Shown here: piece after piece, positions 6,523 through 16,900 of the stretch
How positions within the stretch are numbered: position 1 is the stretch's first letter
Layout of the letters: every line of letters starts with the position of its first letter
DNA from: Nostoc sp. JL34
GTDB taxonomy: Bacteria > Cyanobacteriota > Cyanobacteriia > Cyanobacteriales > Nostocaceae
Direction: 5' to 3'
Assembly (NCBI RefSeq): GCF_017114945.1
Contig: NZ_JABXKQ010000147.1
Span: 1 to 33,725 of the forward strand
DNA length: 33,725 bases
The notes under the pieces: generated by a model
What the model saw: the letters and a program-made list of their open reading frames with translations, nothing else
What the model was told of the DNA's origin: nothing
Databases searched by the model: none
Translations under genes and position numbers: made by a program

Positions 6523-8811
6523 TCATCGTAATAAGGACTGATTGGGCGCTAATTTGCTCTCAAAACGGCTGTAAACAATTTGGGTTGGATACCAAGAAGA
6601 AAACCAGTACAAATCTTGAATAATTTTGCCAGAACTACTCGTATCTGCCAACTCAAAGTGAACCAGAGCTAAATTATTCAATCCAACTACTTCTCGCCCC
6701 TCCTGAAACCAACGAGATTTCCAAAGTATCAGGGGTTGTAACCATTTCCATTTGGCATTTTCGGCTCGTTTCCAGGGAGCTATCAAAGATAATATATCTG
6801 CTGTGTAGGCAGAAGTCTGAACACTGTTTCGAGGTATCCACTCCAGCACACAATGCCAGTCAGAGTTAGTCAGCAACTGGCGATTATGGTGTAATTGCTT
6901 CTCTGAAATTTCTATCATATTCGGTGGGTTGATCCAGCCTATCCAATGTCGCACCTTTTCTGGTAGGAGCCAATCTTTCAATCGTGTATGAATCAGCCGC
7001 GTTAAAATCTCTTCATTCTTTAATGCACTAGCGGTTAACTGCACTAAGACAGACTGTAATTTGGAATGGGTACGTTTATAAGACAAGTGAGCAACTGAAC
7101 TGTAATGAATATCCCCGGATAGAATCACGACTTGTTGACGTTCCTCAAACAAAGTAGTTAGGAATTTCGCCAGTGCTTCAACATTAATGTTCCAGGCATC
7201 TCCAACATCGGTTGAAAACACTTTCTCCTGTTTTAAATGCCAATGGTGAATCCAATCAATCACTTGTAATCCAAATACATTCGTGGGTGCAATGACAAAT
7301 GTAGTTTGAATCTGAGTTTGTTCAGCAATTTGTTGTAAAGGTAAAACTAGTTGTTGCTCAAAGGCTTTGGGACACAACAGCATCGGCGGCGCGATTGGTT
7401 TTTGATCGGCTGGATAACCCCGCCAAGTGCGCGTATCCAGCACAATTACTTCATGACAATCACTCTGGACTATGTAGTGCCAAGTCAGTGCTTCAGGATG
7501 TCGATCCAAAATGAATACTGAACCGTCTCGGACTAAATTAGGTAAACCTGTGCGGGGATCGTTGCCTGGCATACCTACATAACGAGCGATCGCTTCATCA
7601 GCCTTTGCATCTGTTCCTTGGGAAGCTGACCAAGCTTGTGCAGCCGCCAACAGCTTTTCACCTGGTTTCCCTTGTGCAAATTGCCCTGGTGTATTGCCCC
7701 ACCCTTGAAACACCGTATAGGCTAACAATGCATTTTGGACTATTCGTCGCCCCAAAGGACGCCCTAGCACCCGCAAACACCAAGCTTGGTTTAAATTCCA
7801 GTCATCACTCACATCATGGTCATCAAAGATGCTGTACATAGGAATATTGGCAAGGGCGCGACGCACTTTCCAAAGGGTATAAATGAATTGTCGTAAATGC
7901 TTGACTGCCCGATTCCAGTCTTTGATAGCATGGCGATCGCGCGTTACTTGGTGTCCTTTGGGAAATGCGGCCGGCCAGCACACTGACGACCAAGCTAGTA
8001 AATAAGTAGCGTAATATTCACCCAGACTTAGAAGATGGCTGTTGACTTTCTCAGCTTTATTATGTAATCCTGCGGTCAAGCCAGCTTGATTTGTCGCCAC
8101 ATCAGCCCGCTCTCCAGGGGGTAGCTGCTGGGGAGTGCAGTAAACTCCATTCACCGGAAGTTGTTCTTCCCAACCCAAGAGGACATCACCAAGAGTAGTA
8201 GCAACCCACAATGACGGATCTGCTACATCATCTCCATAAATTTGATCTCCGGTGAGAAACAGCTGATGAGGACGGTGCTGGGGTTGATTCGCTGACGCCT
8301 GAATCAAACTATCAAGAATTGGCAGTGCATCAACCCCATGACCATGAGGTTTCCGACAGGAAGCATGGACAATTTGTAAATCTTGAAGACGGTTTGGCGG
8401 CAGAGCAAAGGTTGGTTTTTGATGATCAAAGTAGCTGATGCTAACTGGAGGAGAGGAGTTTGAGCATAATGCTTGTTGCAGAGTTTGCGGGGTTTGGTCA
8501 GCAACCGTAAACTGAAGGTCGTATGCATAGATGCAATTTCCAGTTAGGCGATGTTCAACCATAGACCGAGCCGTGATGGCCACTATATGAAGATACTTAC
8601 CCAGAGCAACAGTAGAGCCTTCTCCCTCCAATAAACAATTTCCTAGTGCTTCACCATCATTTGTTGTGTCATAAACCTTAAGTTCTACCTGACAAGACTG
8701 TTTCAATGCCACCCATACCGTCACTGACTCTGGCTCAGTATGTTTGAGGATTGGCCCCCCTAAAATCAGTGGCAGTTCTTGTAAAAACTCGTCCCCAACT
8801 TGATACTTCAT
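6523..8811 (-). CDS. PhoD-like metallophosphatase
   Basis: This 762-residue protein has the PhoD/alkaline phosphatase D layout. An N-terminal beta-sandwich-like part (about 15-105, GGPILKHTEPESVTVWVAL) is followed by the metallophosphatase core: IVHASCRKP (147-155), FLTGDQIYGDD (185-195), FDDHDVSDDW (328-337) and, near residue 570, LSGDIHYSSVAHL. These carry the Asp, Asn/His and His ligands of the metal site. No signal peptide or Tat RR motif is visible at the start (MKYQVGDEFLQEL), so it may be cytoplasmic, unlike secreted PhoD enzymes. It is longer than classical PhoD (about 550), with extra C-terminal sequence. The likely activity is phosphodiester or monoester hydrolysis. I saw no clear Pho-box repeats upstream. 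Confidence 0.88.
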   Translation of the reverse strand: MKYQVGDEFLQELPLILGGPILKHTEPESVTVWVALKQSCQVELKVYDTTNDGEALGNCLLEGEGSTVALGKYLHIVAITARSMVEHRLTGNCIYAYDLQFTVADQTPQTLQQALCSNSSPPVSISYFDHQKPTFALPPNRLQDLQIVHASCRKPHGHGVDALPILDSLIQASANQPQHRPHQLFLTGDQIYGDDVADPSLWVATTLGDVLLGWEEQLPVNGVYCTPQQLPPGERADVATNQAGLTAGLHNKAEKVNSHLLSLGEYYATYLLAWSSVCWPAAFPKGHQVTRDRHAIKDWNRAVKHLRQFIYTLWKVRRALANIPMYSIFDDHDVSDDWNLNQAWCLRVLGRPLGRRIVQNALLAYTVFQGWGNTPGQFAQGKPGEKLLAAAQAWSASQGTDAKADEAIARYVGMPGNDPRTGLPNLVRDGSVFILDRHPEALTWHYIVQSDCHEVIVLDTRTWRGYPADQKPIAPPMLLCPKAFEQQLVLPLQQIAEQTQIQTTFVIAPTNVFGLQVIDWIHHWHLKQEKVFSTDVGDAWNINVEALAKFLTTLFEERQQVVILSGDIHYSSVAHLSYKRTHSKLQSVLVQLTASALKNEEILTRLIHTRLKDWLLPEKVRHWIGWINPPNMIEISEKQLHHNRQLLTNSDWHCVLEWIPRNSVQTSAYTADILSLIAPWKRAENAKWKWLQPLILWKSRWFQEGREVVGLNNLALVHFELADTSSSGKIIQDLYWFSSWYPTQIVYSRFESKLAPNQSLLR

Positions 8812-9006
8812 TGCAAACAGTTGACAAAGTAATGGTGTTTTAGATGTGTTACTTTGCTCCTAAATTGGTAGCCCAAACTCATCTAATCACCAATAATGCA
8901 TCAATTCTCATCTGTTTAACATCAGTTCATAGCGCAAATTGATTGCAGCCTAAATGTTCAGGGACGGGCAAGACGCCTATCCCATAAAAGTGATTATTTA
9001 AGTTAA

Positions 9007-10398
9007 TTAATTCCGAGCGATACCTTCTTGACGCGCTGCTTGTTGGACAGCGGCGGCAACAGCAGTAACGACGCGCTCATCAAAGACTGAAGGAATAATA
9101 TGTTCTCGATTCAAGTCTGAAGGCTTGACTAAGGAGGCGATCGCACTTGCGGCTTCTAAGTACATTTTGATGGTAATTGTCTGTGCCCGACAATCTAAAG
9201 CACCACGGAATACTCCAGGAAAAGCAAGGACGTTATTGATTTGATTTGGGTAGTCACTGCGACCAGTAGCAATGATAGCAACATCTTTACTGATTAATTC
9301 TGGCTGAATCTCTGGAATCGGATTTGCCATTGCAAAGACAATTGGATCTTTGGCCATCGATTGCACCATTTCTGGTGTTAAAACTCCTGGGACGCTGACT
9401 CCAATAAACACATCTGCTCCTTGCATTGCACCCGCTAACGTACCCTGAGCTTTCACAGCAAATTCGAGTTTTTCCTCTGTCAAATCGGGGCGACTGGTAG
9501 AGATAATCCCTTTAGAGTCGCACATCCAGATTTTTTCTGCCCCAGCTTTTCGGAGTAACCGAGCGATCGCCACACCAGCCGCCCCAGCACCATTAATCAC
9601 AATGCGGATTTCCGCCATTGATTTATGTACCAGCTTTAGGGAATTAAATAACGCTGCCAAGGTGACAATTGCTGTACCATGCTGGTCATCGTGAAAAACG
9701 GGGATATCTAGCTCTTGGCGTAATCTCTTTTCGATTTCAAAGCAGCGAGGTGCAGCGATATCCTCTAAATTCACGCCCCCAAACACCGGAGCGATATTCT
9801 TAACTGCTTGGATAATTTCTTCTGTATCTTGGGTGGCGAGACAAATGGGAAAAGCATCCAGCCCTGCAAATTCCTTGAATAGCATTGCTTTACCTTCCAT
9901 GACTGGTAGGGCTGCTGCTGGGCCGAGATTTCCCAATCCCAGGACGGCACTACCATCGGTAACAATGGCAACAGTGTTTTGTTTGATGGTTAAGTTGTAA
10001 ACTTCCTCTGGATCTTGAGCGATCGCTGTACAAATTCGACCGACTCCCGGCGTGTAAGCCATTGCTAAATCAGAAACACTCTTCAGGGGGATTCTGCTGA
10101 CAATGCTGATTTTGCCACCGCGATGCAAATTAAAGGTGCGATCGTAGACACTAAGTAACTTGATATCTGGCAATGCTTTCACTGCTTGCACAATGGTTTC
10201 AGCATGTTCAGTACTAGCAGCATCCACAGTCAGATCGCGGGTAGACTCTTTGCGGGTTTGCTCGATTAAATCAATTTGACCGAGATTACCGCCAGTAGTT
10301 GCGATCGCCTGGGTTACTGATGCTAACATCCCTACACGATTGGGAATCTGCAAGCGCAGTGTCAAACTAAAACTAGAATTAGGAGTTAGGTCTGCCAT
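9007..10398 (-). CDS. Malic enzyme (oxaloacetate-decarboxylating) with ACT domain
   Basis: At 463 residues this is the short bacterial malic enzyme type with an N-terminal ACT domain (about 11-88, LRLQIPNRVGMLASVTQAIA), usually a ligand-sensing module. The catalytic part begins near 95. AYTPGVGRIC (114-123) supplies the catalytic tyrosine Y115, MEGKAMLFKEFAG (167-179) the lysine, and NLEDIAAPRCFEIE and FHDDQHGTA the metal ligands. A Rossmann GAGAAGVAIARLL motif binds NAD(P). It converts malate to pyruvate, CO2 and NAD(P)H. In cyanobacteria this enzyme matters in dark carbon metabolism, and in heterocystous species possibly for reductant supply (family knowledge). It stands alone, with its promoter in the 527-bp gap up to psbA. 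Coenzyme preference cannot be settled by eye. Confidence 0.95.
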   Translation of the reverse strand: MADLTPNSSFSLTLRLQIPNRVGMLASVTQAIATTGGNLGQIDLIEQTRKESTRDLTVDAASTEHAETIVQAVKALPDIKLLSVYDRTFNLHRGGKISIVSRIPLKSVSDLAMAYTPGVGRICTAIAQDPEEVYNLTIKQNTVAIVTDGSAVLGLGNLGPAAALPVMEGKAMLFKEFAGLDAFPICLATQDTEEIIQAVKNIAPVFGGVNLEDIAAPRCFEIEKRLRQELDIPVFHDDQHGTAIVTLAALFNSLKLVHKSMAEIRIVINGAGAAGVAIARLLRKAGAEKIWMCDSKGIISTSRPDLTEEKLEFAVKAQGTLAGAMQGADVFIGVSVPGVLTPEMVQSMAKDPIVFAMANPIPEIQPELISKDVAIIATGRSDYPNQINNVLAFPGVFRGALDCRAQTITIKMYLEAASAIASLVKPSDLNREHIIPSVFDERVVTAVAAAVQQAARQEGIARN

Positions 10399-10871
10399 GT
10401 TGATTTTGGATTTTAAGTTTTAGATTTTATATTGAATTGAGACAAAAACTAAAGTCTGAGATTTGTACTCAGTGGAAACACAATGTATGTAAACTCTTAG
10501 GATAACCGTCAGTAGTTAGTTTACTGACTGCTTACAGCTTTGATAATTATTTTTATTTATACCAATGCGTTTATTAATATAAATGAGTAACAATTTAGTA
10601 ATTGTACCCAAATACACCAGATATTTTTTTAAAATTTTATCTGTGTAAATATTTGTATTTCTCAACATGTCTAAATCCAAGCGCTCCAAGCGCACGGTAG
10701 TATTATCACCTAGCGCTGATACCTAATATTTTCAAAAAGCTGCCAAGATGGCATCTACGCCTTTTCAACGCAAATTTGGCATTATGATCGCATAGAGCTT
10801 CTCATAACCAGTAAACCAAGCGATCGCCAGCTTATGAAAATTCTCTAGCCTGTTTTAAAGTAATTACAACT
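10399..10871. other. Intergenic region between malic enzyme and psbA
   Basis: The region contains the upstream region of the malic enzyme gene. A small perfect palindrome, GTCAGTA-GTTAGTT-TACTGAC (10508-10528), lies about 110 bases before its start and could be an operator or hairpin. ATTTTAAG/ATTTTAGA-like heptamers occur at 10411-10432. No coding frame, RNA gene or mobile element is apparent. Confidence 0.5.
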
Positions 10872-10905
10872 AAAAAGCGCCCCCCATTTCTGGAGGGCGC
10901 TTTTT
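10872..10905 (-). terminator. Intrinsic terminator of psbA
   Basis: AAAAAGCGCCCCCC (10872-10885) and GGAGGGCGCTTTTT (10892-10905) form a 14-bp stem with one G-U pair and a 6-nt loop, 20 bases past the psbA stop. Read on the minus strand, the GC-rich stem is followed by U5, the classical intrinsic form. Confidence 0.92.
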
Positions 10906-10925
10906 ATTTAGCTAATACTGAAGTA

Positions 10926-12008
10926 TTAACCGTTGATAGCAGGAGCAGTCATTGCTACAGGTGTAACTTCACCAGCAGCTAAGTCTAGGGGGAAGTTGTG
11001 AGCGTTACGCTCGTGCATTACTTCCATACCCAAGTTAGCGCGGTTGATTACGTCTGCCCAGGTGCTGATGACGCGACCTTGGGAATCAATGATTGATTGG
11101 TTGAAGTTGAAACCGTTCAGGTTGAATGCCATTGTGCTGATACCCAAAGCGGTAAACCAGATACCAATCACAGGCCAAGCTGCGAGCAAGAAGTGCAATT
11201 GACGGCTGTTTTGAAATGATGCGTATTGGAAGATTAAACGACCGAAGTAGCCGTGGGCTGCAACGATGTTGTAGGTTTCTTCTTCTTGACCGAACTTATA
11301 ACCATAGTTCAAAGATTCAACTTCAGTTGTTTCACGAACTAGGGAAGAAGTTACCAAGGAACCGTGCATTGCAGAGAACAAGCTACCACCAAATACACCA
11401 GCCACACCTAACATGTGGAAGGGGTGCATCAAGATGTTATGTTCTGCTTGGAACACAATCATGAAGTTGAAGGTTCCAGAGATACCTAAAGGCATACCAT
11501 CGGAGAAAGAACCTTGACCGATTGGGTAGATCAAGAATACTGCGGTAGCGGAAGCCAAAGGTGCGCTGTAAGCTACGCAGATCCAAGGACGCATACCTAA
11601 GCGGTAAGAAAGTTCCCACTGACGACCAAGGTAAGCAGCGCAACCAATCAAGAAGTGGAAAACTACCAACTGGTAAGGGCCGCCGTTGTACAACCACTCA
11701 TCAAGAGAAGCAGCTTCCCAGATTGGGTAGAAGTGCAAGCCGATGGCGTTTGAAGAAGGAACAACTGCACCAGAGATGATGTTGTTTCCGTAGATCAAAG
11801 AACCTGCAACTGGTTCGCGGATACCATCGATGTCCACAGGAGGAGCAGCGATGAAAGCAATTACGAAGCAGGTGGTCGCAGCTAGCAGGGTAGGAATCAT
11901 CAAAACGCCGAACCAACCGATGTATATACGGTTTTCGGTGCTGGTGATCCACTCGCAGAAGCGATCCCATACGCTAGCGCCAGAGCGCCGTTGTAAGGTT
12001 GTGGTCAT
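10926..12008 (-). CDS. psbA: Photosystem II D1 reaction-centre protein
   Basis: This is a full-length 360-residue D1. It binds the P680 chlorophylls, pheophytin, QB and most of the Mn4CaO5 cluster in the thylakoid membrane. The key residues are all present: TyrZ Y161 with H190; P680 ligand H198; QB-site H215, S264 and H272; Mn/Ca ligands D170, E189, H332, E333, H337, D342 and A344. The C-terminal extension after A344 (16 residues) is removed by CtpA. Residue 130 is Gln, as in the D1:1-type isoform, rather than the Glu of high-light/stress isoforms. S264 indicates the herbicide-sensitive form. It is monocistronic, ending at the terminator 10872-10905. Cyanobacteria usually carry several psbA copies; this one looks functional and unremarkable. 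Confidence 0.99.
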   Translation of the reverse strand: MTTTLQRRSGASVWDRFCEWITSTENRIYIGWFGVLMIPTLLAATTCFVIAFIAAPPVDIDGIREPVAGSLIYGNNIISGAVVPSSNAIGLHFYPIWEAASLDEWLYNGGPYQLVVFHFLIGCAAYLGRQWELSYRLGMRPWICVAYSAPLASATAVFLIYPIGQGSFSDGMPLGISGTFNFMIVFQAEHNILMHPFHMLGVAGVFGGSLFSAMHGSLVTSSLVRETTEVESLNYGYKFGQEEETYNIVAAHGYFGRLIFQYASFQNSRQLHFLLAAWPVIGIWFTALGISTMAFNLNGFNFNQSIIDSQGRVISTWADVINRANLGMEVMHERNAHNFPLDLAAGEVTPVAMTAPAING

Positions 12009-12360
12009 TGTTTTATAAGTGCTATGGGTTGTTAAATATGGAACAAGCGGAGTTTATTTCGCCTGTTGAAATATAGTCTACATGAATTTACTTGGGTGCG
12101 ATCTGTGACTTAATATTCTGTAATAGAATTGTTTAACAAGTTCATCGAACTGTAAAGTTTTCCTACTATAAAGAATAGCAATACAAAGTAATGGATTAAG
12201 GCTTTTTAAGCCACTTCAACAACAAACTAGCTATCAATTTCAATGATGCGATCGCCTAGTTATTTACCTTTACACTTCTTTACAATTAGCCGATGAGAAA
12301 TATTTTAAGTCTTGTCGATTTGTAACGAAATAATAAGCTCTATATTGTCTGATGTTTCAG
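12009..12360. other. psbA upstream region and MBOAT 3' flank
   Basis: 352 bases lie between the psbA start and the end of the MBOAT gene. On the minus strand the psbA leader reads CTTATAAAACA just before the ATG. AT-rich candidates such as TAGACTATAT (about 12070-12080) could be a -10 region, but no -35 stands out. A short GGCTT-TTT-AAGCC hairpin lies near 12200. No gene is seen. Confidence 0.45.
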
Positions 12361-13860
12361 TTAAAAATCAAAGTAGATGTAAGGCAAACTGCCTTCAGGA
12401 GCTAATAACCAAACAGCGTAGAAACATAGGGGGACGAATACAAGCTTAAGGGGCCAGTTAAACTCTAACTTCAGCATTCGATTGAAGGCATAGACTACAG
12501 CCATGAGGGCAGCTAAAGCTAGAAGTACCCAAGCGAGTTGGGATTGGCTCATATTTAAGGCTTCCACATAGACCTTTTCAGCAAACTGGGCGTCAGCCGG
12601 ATAACCCCAAAGATGCCGAATTACTAAAGACGAGTCTTGGAGATTAGGTAGACGGAACCAAATCCAAGAGGTAAAAACCATCAATTGAGTCAAAAACCAA
12701 GCGACAAAAATACCCAGAGGATTTTGCCAGAATTGTTCTAGATTTTCAAAGCGATCGCTTATAGAATCTGTAAGTCGATGAATCACCAAAGCTAATCCGT
12801 GGAATATACCCCAAACGACATAACCCAAAGCAGCACCGTGCCAGATACCAGCAATTAGCATCACAATAAATAAATTCCAGCAGGTACGGACTAAACCTCG
12901 ACGGGAACCACCCAAAGGAAAGTAGACATAGTTACGCAGCCAATCTCCGAGAGTCATGTGCCAGCGTCGCCAAAATTCTGAAATATTAGTGCTGAAATAG
13001 GGAAAGTCAAAATTTTCAGGTAGAACCAAACCGAAAAGCAAAGCACTACCACGGGCGATGTCTACATAGCCGTTGAAATCTAGATATAATTGCAAGCCAT
13101 AAGCGAATGTCGCTAACCAGAGATCGGTACTACCCGCCCGTTGCAAATTACCAAAACATAAATCAACGAAAATTCCCAAGTGGTCTGCAAAAATACCTTT
13201 TTTGACTGCGCCTCTAGCAATCAACCATAGCGCCTCAGCTACTCTATCGGTGCTGGGTAATTCTAGTGTATTGAATTGATTTGCTAAGTTGTGATAGCGC
13301 GTAATCGGGCCTGAAATCAGTTTAGCGAAGAATAATTTGTATGTAGCAAATTTGAGAAAATTCTCTGTTGCTGGGGCACCGCGATAGACATCTATTAAAT
13401 AGGCAATGCATTCAAAGGTAAAAAATGAAATTCCCAAGGGTGCAATCAATTTAAAAGAGCCATCTGGTGAATTTGTTTGTACATGAAAAACAAACTTGAA
13501 TAAAGGGGTAAAATACTTAAAAGCTAATAACAGTAAAACATTTAGAATTATACCCACCCACAAAACTTTTAGACGGCGACGATTCCAATCACCTTGAGCA
13601 AATTGCCACTCTTCATTAGAAATTTGCCAGTCAAGAGAATGTTTTCCTGGTGATGTGTTTTTTCCAATCTCCAGTCCCACACGAAAATTAATAAACGTCA
13701 ATGCTAATAGTAATGGTATGTATTGGATGTGCAAAGATGCATAAAAAACCAAACTAGCAATTAGCAGCGTCCACAATCGCAATTTATGTTGTGCTAAAGA
13801 CCAGTAAATTCCTAACACACTCAACAAGAATAGCCCATAGAAAATTGATATAAAGTTCAT
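12361..13860 (-). CDS. MBOAT-family O-acyltransferase (AlgI-like)
   Basis: The 499-residue protein is polytopic, with about ten hydrophobic segments, and matches the AlgI branch of membrane-bound O-acyltransferases. Diagnostic motifs are GISFFTFECIAYLIDVYRG (143-161), FFAKLISGPITRYH (177-190), YLDFNGYVDIARG (259-271), EFWRRWHMTLGDWLRNYVYFPLGG (295-318) with H301, and IAGIWHGAALGYVVWG (336-351) with the catalytic H341. AlgI-type enzymes move acetyl groups across the membrane for O-acetylation of extracellular polysaccharide. It follows the DUF1574 gene by 54 bp on the same strand, so they are probably one operon and partners. A TTAGTCA heptamer array sits immediately before its ATG. Confidence 0.92.
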   Translation of the reverse strand: MNFISIFYGLFLLSVLGIYWSLAQHKLRLWTLLIASLVFYASLHIQYIPLLLALTFINFRVGLEIGKNTSPGKHSLDWQISNEEWQFAQGDWNRRRLKVLWVGIILNVLLLLAFKYFTPLFKFVFHVQTNSPDGSFKLIAPLGISFFTFECIAYLIDVYRGAPATENFLKFATYKLFFAKLISGPITRYHNLANQFNTLELPSTDRVAEALWLIARGAVKKGIFADHLGIFVDLCFGNLQRAGSTDLWLATFAYGLQLYLDFNGYVDIARGSALLFGLVLPENFDFPYFSTNISEFWRRWHMTLGDWLRNYVYFPLGGSRRGLVRTCWNLFIVMLIAGIWHGAALGYVVWGIFHGLALVIHRLTDSISDRFENLEQFWQNPLGIFVAWFLTQLMVFTSWIWFRLPNLQDSSLVIRHLWGYPADAQFAEKVYVEALNMSQSQLAWVLLALAALMAVVYAFNRMLKLEFNWPLKLVFVPLCFYAVWLLAPEGSLPYIYFDF

Positions 13861-13863
13861 TTT

Positions 13864-13886
13864 TTAGTCATTAGTCATTAGTCATT
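13864..13886. repeat. Heptameric short tandem repeat (TTAGTCA)x3
   Basis: Three perfect TTAGTCA units (13864-13884) plus two bases of a fourth lie in the 54-bp gap between the DUF1574 and MBOAT genes. On the coding (minus) strand this reads TGACTAA, ending a few bases before the MBOAT start codon. The same heptamer occurs at 20801-20819. Such STRRs are typical of heterocystous cyanobacteria. Confidence 0.9.
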
Positions 13887-13914
13887 GGGTATTGTAGATT
13901 ATTCTCCCCAGTCC

Positions 13915-16900
13915 CTACTTCACTGGCCAAGGAATCATCGGATCGTTAGCTAGCTTTTTCGAGACTTCGTATGCACCAAAGCGGTTGAGGTGGCTAGGAT
14001 CAGAAAAGTAGTCATTTACTTTTGTCCACTGTTGGCTCAAATCACGATAAATAAAGTTAGGATTAGTAGACAAACGCAACATATATTGCTGAAATTCTTG
14101 CTCATATTGTCTACGCACTGGATCTAAATAATCTGCCGTCAGAGGCATGTTGACAAACACTAAGGAAATTTTCTGAGACTGGGCAAACTGAAGCACTTCT
14201 TGAAAAGCAGTATCTTGCTGTCCTTCTACTTGGAAAGATTTATAGTCGTTGTCATAATTTCCGGGAACTCTAGAATGTTTTTGATAGTATCTAGCGGGAT
14301 TAAAACGAATAGACAAAGGTAGAAAGCCATCAAAGTCAACTGCTTGCTGGGAAATACTCTCATCGGAACTACCGTCTGTTAGCTGTTTTTCTGATGTAAC
14401 TGTCTGATTATGACCAAATGTGAGCAATTGTTTTTGCAGTAAACCTTTAATTTGGTCGCGGTTTTTATAGCTAGCAGAAATAGATGCTAGAGCCTGATTT
14501 AGCGAGTCATTGACAGCTTGATATGTACTAATCTCCTGTTTTTCTTCGTTTGTCTTTTTTTCTCCTGAATTTACCGGATTTTCTGGCAAATCATTGCTAC
14601 TTGCAGTTGTTGGTGTTTTTTGGAATGCTTGCTTATAACCAACGGATGCAGCGAGCGATTTAAAGGTAATATCCTCGCGTCCACCGTTGAAAGCCCGCGC
14701 ACCATCTGCCCAGATAATTATTTTGGGCAGTTCTGATGGTTCCAGTACGTGACGAATCACAAAGTCTACAACTTGTGCCGTAGCACCGTTGATGCCAAAG
14801 TTAAACACGTCAAGATTTGGATAGCCTTGAGTTGCTAAAGCTTTAGAAAGTGCTGCTGGATCTACTCCCCTGAGAGCGCGAGAGGAGCCAATAATCAACA
14901 CATCTGGTGGACTACCAGTTCTAGCTAAACGCTGTTTATACAGTGCTAGTTGCTCGTCTAACTGCCTGACATTGAAACTTGGCATCTGCGATCGCGCTGC
15001 TAAAAGAATGGCTGTTGCAGTTGCTTTTTCCTTCAGTGGTGCGGCTGCCAAATTGTTTTTGGGAGTATCATCACTCTGGGTAAATTCCGAAGCGTTAAAT
15101 ACAGAACTCTGATTTGGAGGAGATTTCGTTTTAGAAGTGCTGGTAAAAAATGTCGTTTTCTCACTCTGATTTTTCCCAGATGTCAAAGATGCCTTTTGCT
15201 CAGAAGATGATGGGAGGGTTACACTAGCGACTTTTGGCGAACTGGGCGTAGTCCGTGCAATAATTCGACCCAGTACCCAGTCAGTTTGAAGAGTGAGTAA
15301 TAATCCCAGTGTTCCCCAAACCAGAGCAATCTTAATCCCTTGAACATCATGGTTATGTTCCGCTGACTGGTTGCTTTCGGTAAATAGCTGGCTTTTCAAC
15401 AGGAATTTTCTCGCAGTTGAACTCGCCGTTGCTGTCCAATCTCGCGCTACTTCTTTTACAAAACTTTGAACTTCTTCTGTCGTTAAGTCTGGGCGCAAAA
15501 TTGGCTCACTAGTCTCAGAGGTTACTAAATCGTTAACGTATTTAGAAGTAGCAGCAAATTCTGGGGTTGCTTCTGGCACTAAACGTTGGCGATGCTCAAC
15601 ATCAAGGCCATAATGCCAAAAAGGTTCTTTATTCCCAGCACGGCGACCGTAGACACGTACTCCCATAATACCGGGAATTTTTAACTGGCGGATAAACTGC
15701 GTAATTTTACTTGCTACTTGTTGTCGCGCCGGACAAACAGGTGCATCACACATAATGTGCAATAAATCATTTTTGTTCAGTAGGAGTACGCGAATTCCAC
15801 CTGTCAATAGCCGCCAATCCAAGTCAGGATTGAGTAAGCGCTCCAGTAAAAATACGATCGCTGGTTCATCGCCAGTATTGGCCAAATCTAGCGGTGATGT
15901 GGCAAAGGCGGGATGTTTTGCAGCGGGTAAAGCCAGCCAATCAATCCAAGTTGGTTGCTTATCGCCTGCTTTTTGTCCGTAGACGGTGGCGGCGAGAATG
16001 CCTTGAGGGGCGATCGCTTCTAGCTGGGGTAAAATCGCCTCTAAGCACACTACCTTGTCTGGAATGGGGGCAGTTCCTAAAGGATCAAAAGCTGGGGTAC
16101 AAAAGATATGTAGCGTTGATTCTTTCAGAGAAACTTGGACAGCAACTTTTAACCCTGATAATACCTCGGTTAATAATCGAGCGATCGCTTGGACATCTCC
16201 CCAACGCGCCCACTCTTTAAGCATCACCTCTGGTGGTGTCAAATCCACCCGCAGCAGCCAATCAGGGGCAGTTTCACCGCTCACCTGGGAAACAATTACT
16301 GCATCTTGGTAGCCAGAAAGCTTGAGATAACGCAACTTCTGTGCTATCGGTTCAGCAAGTAACGATGCATCAGGGCTATAGCTCGACTGGCAAAATATCC
16401 ACAGGCGATTTTCTTCTGGCTGAGAGTTCTTTGGCTTATGTAGCTTAATCTTTGCCTGTACTGATACACCTAGCGTACTCAGAGTTTCGCTGAGATATCG
16501 AGCGATCGCCTCTGGGTTGCCTTGGCGTGCCAAACTCTCGTTAGAGACAATTAGCGCCCCACCCGATTGTTTTGATTTTTCCGAGTCTGCTAGCAGCGCT
16601 TGCTGTACCTGATCCAGATGCTTATCTATTTGATTCAAGTGAACCCGATGGCACCATGAGGGGCGCTGTTCCCCTTTTCTTCGGCCATAGACAAATACTT
16701 GATATATTGAGGTTTGTTCGCTGCTTGTGAGGATATCTAAGTTTGTTTGCTGTAGTGCTTGCAGCAAATCAGACAAAGTACGCCAACGCTGCGGACATTC
16801 TGTACCTTCACAAAGAATATGAAGATCATTTCCCCGCAACCGGACTTTCACCCCGAAAGTGTTGATCCCTGTTGCTTGGCTTACCCATTGCACTAAGGAT

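Noticed and set aside
6396..6623. Plus-strand frame of 75 codons
   Set aside because: It overlaps the hairpin and the 3' end of the PhoD-like gene and has no protein-like features.
11216..12018. Frames on the other strand and shifted frames within psbA
   Set aside because: They are shadows of the strongly biased psbA codon use; none resembles a protein.
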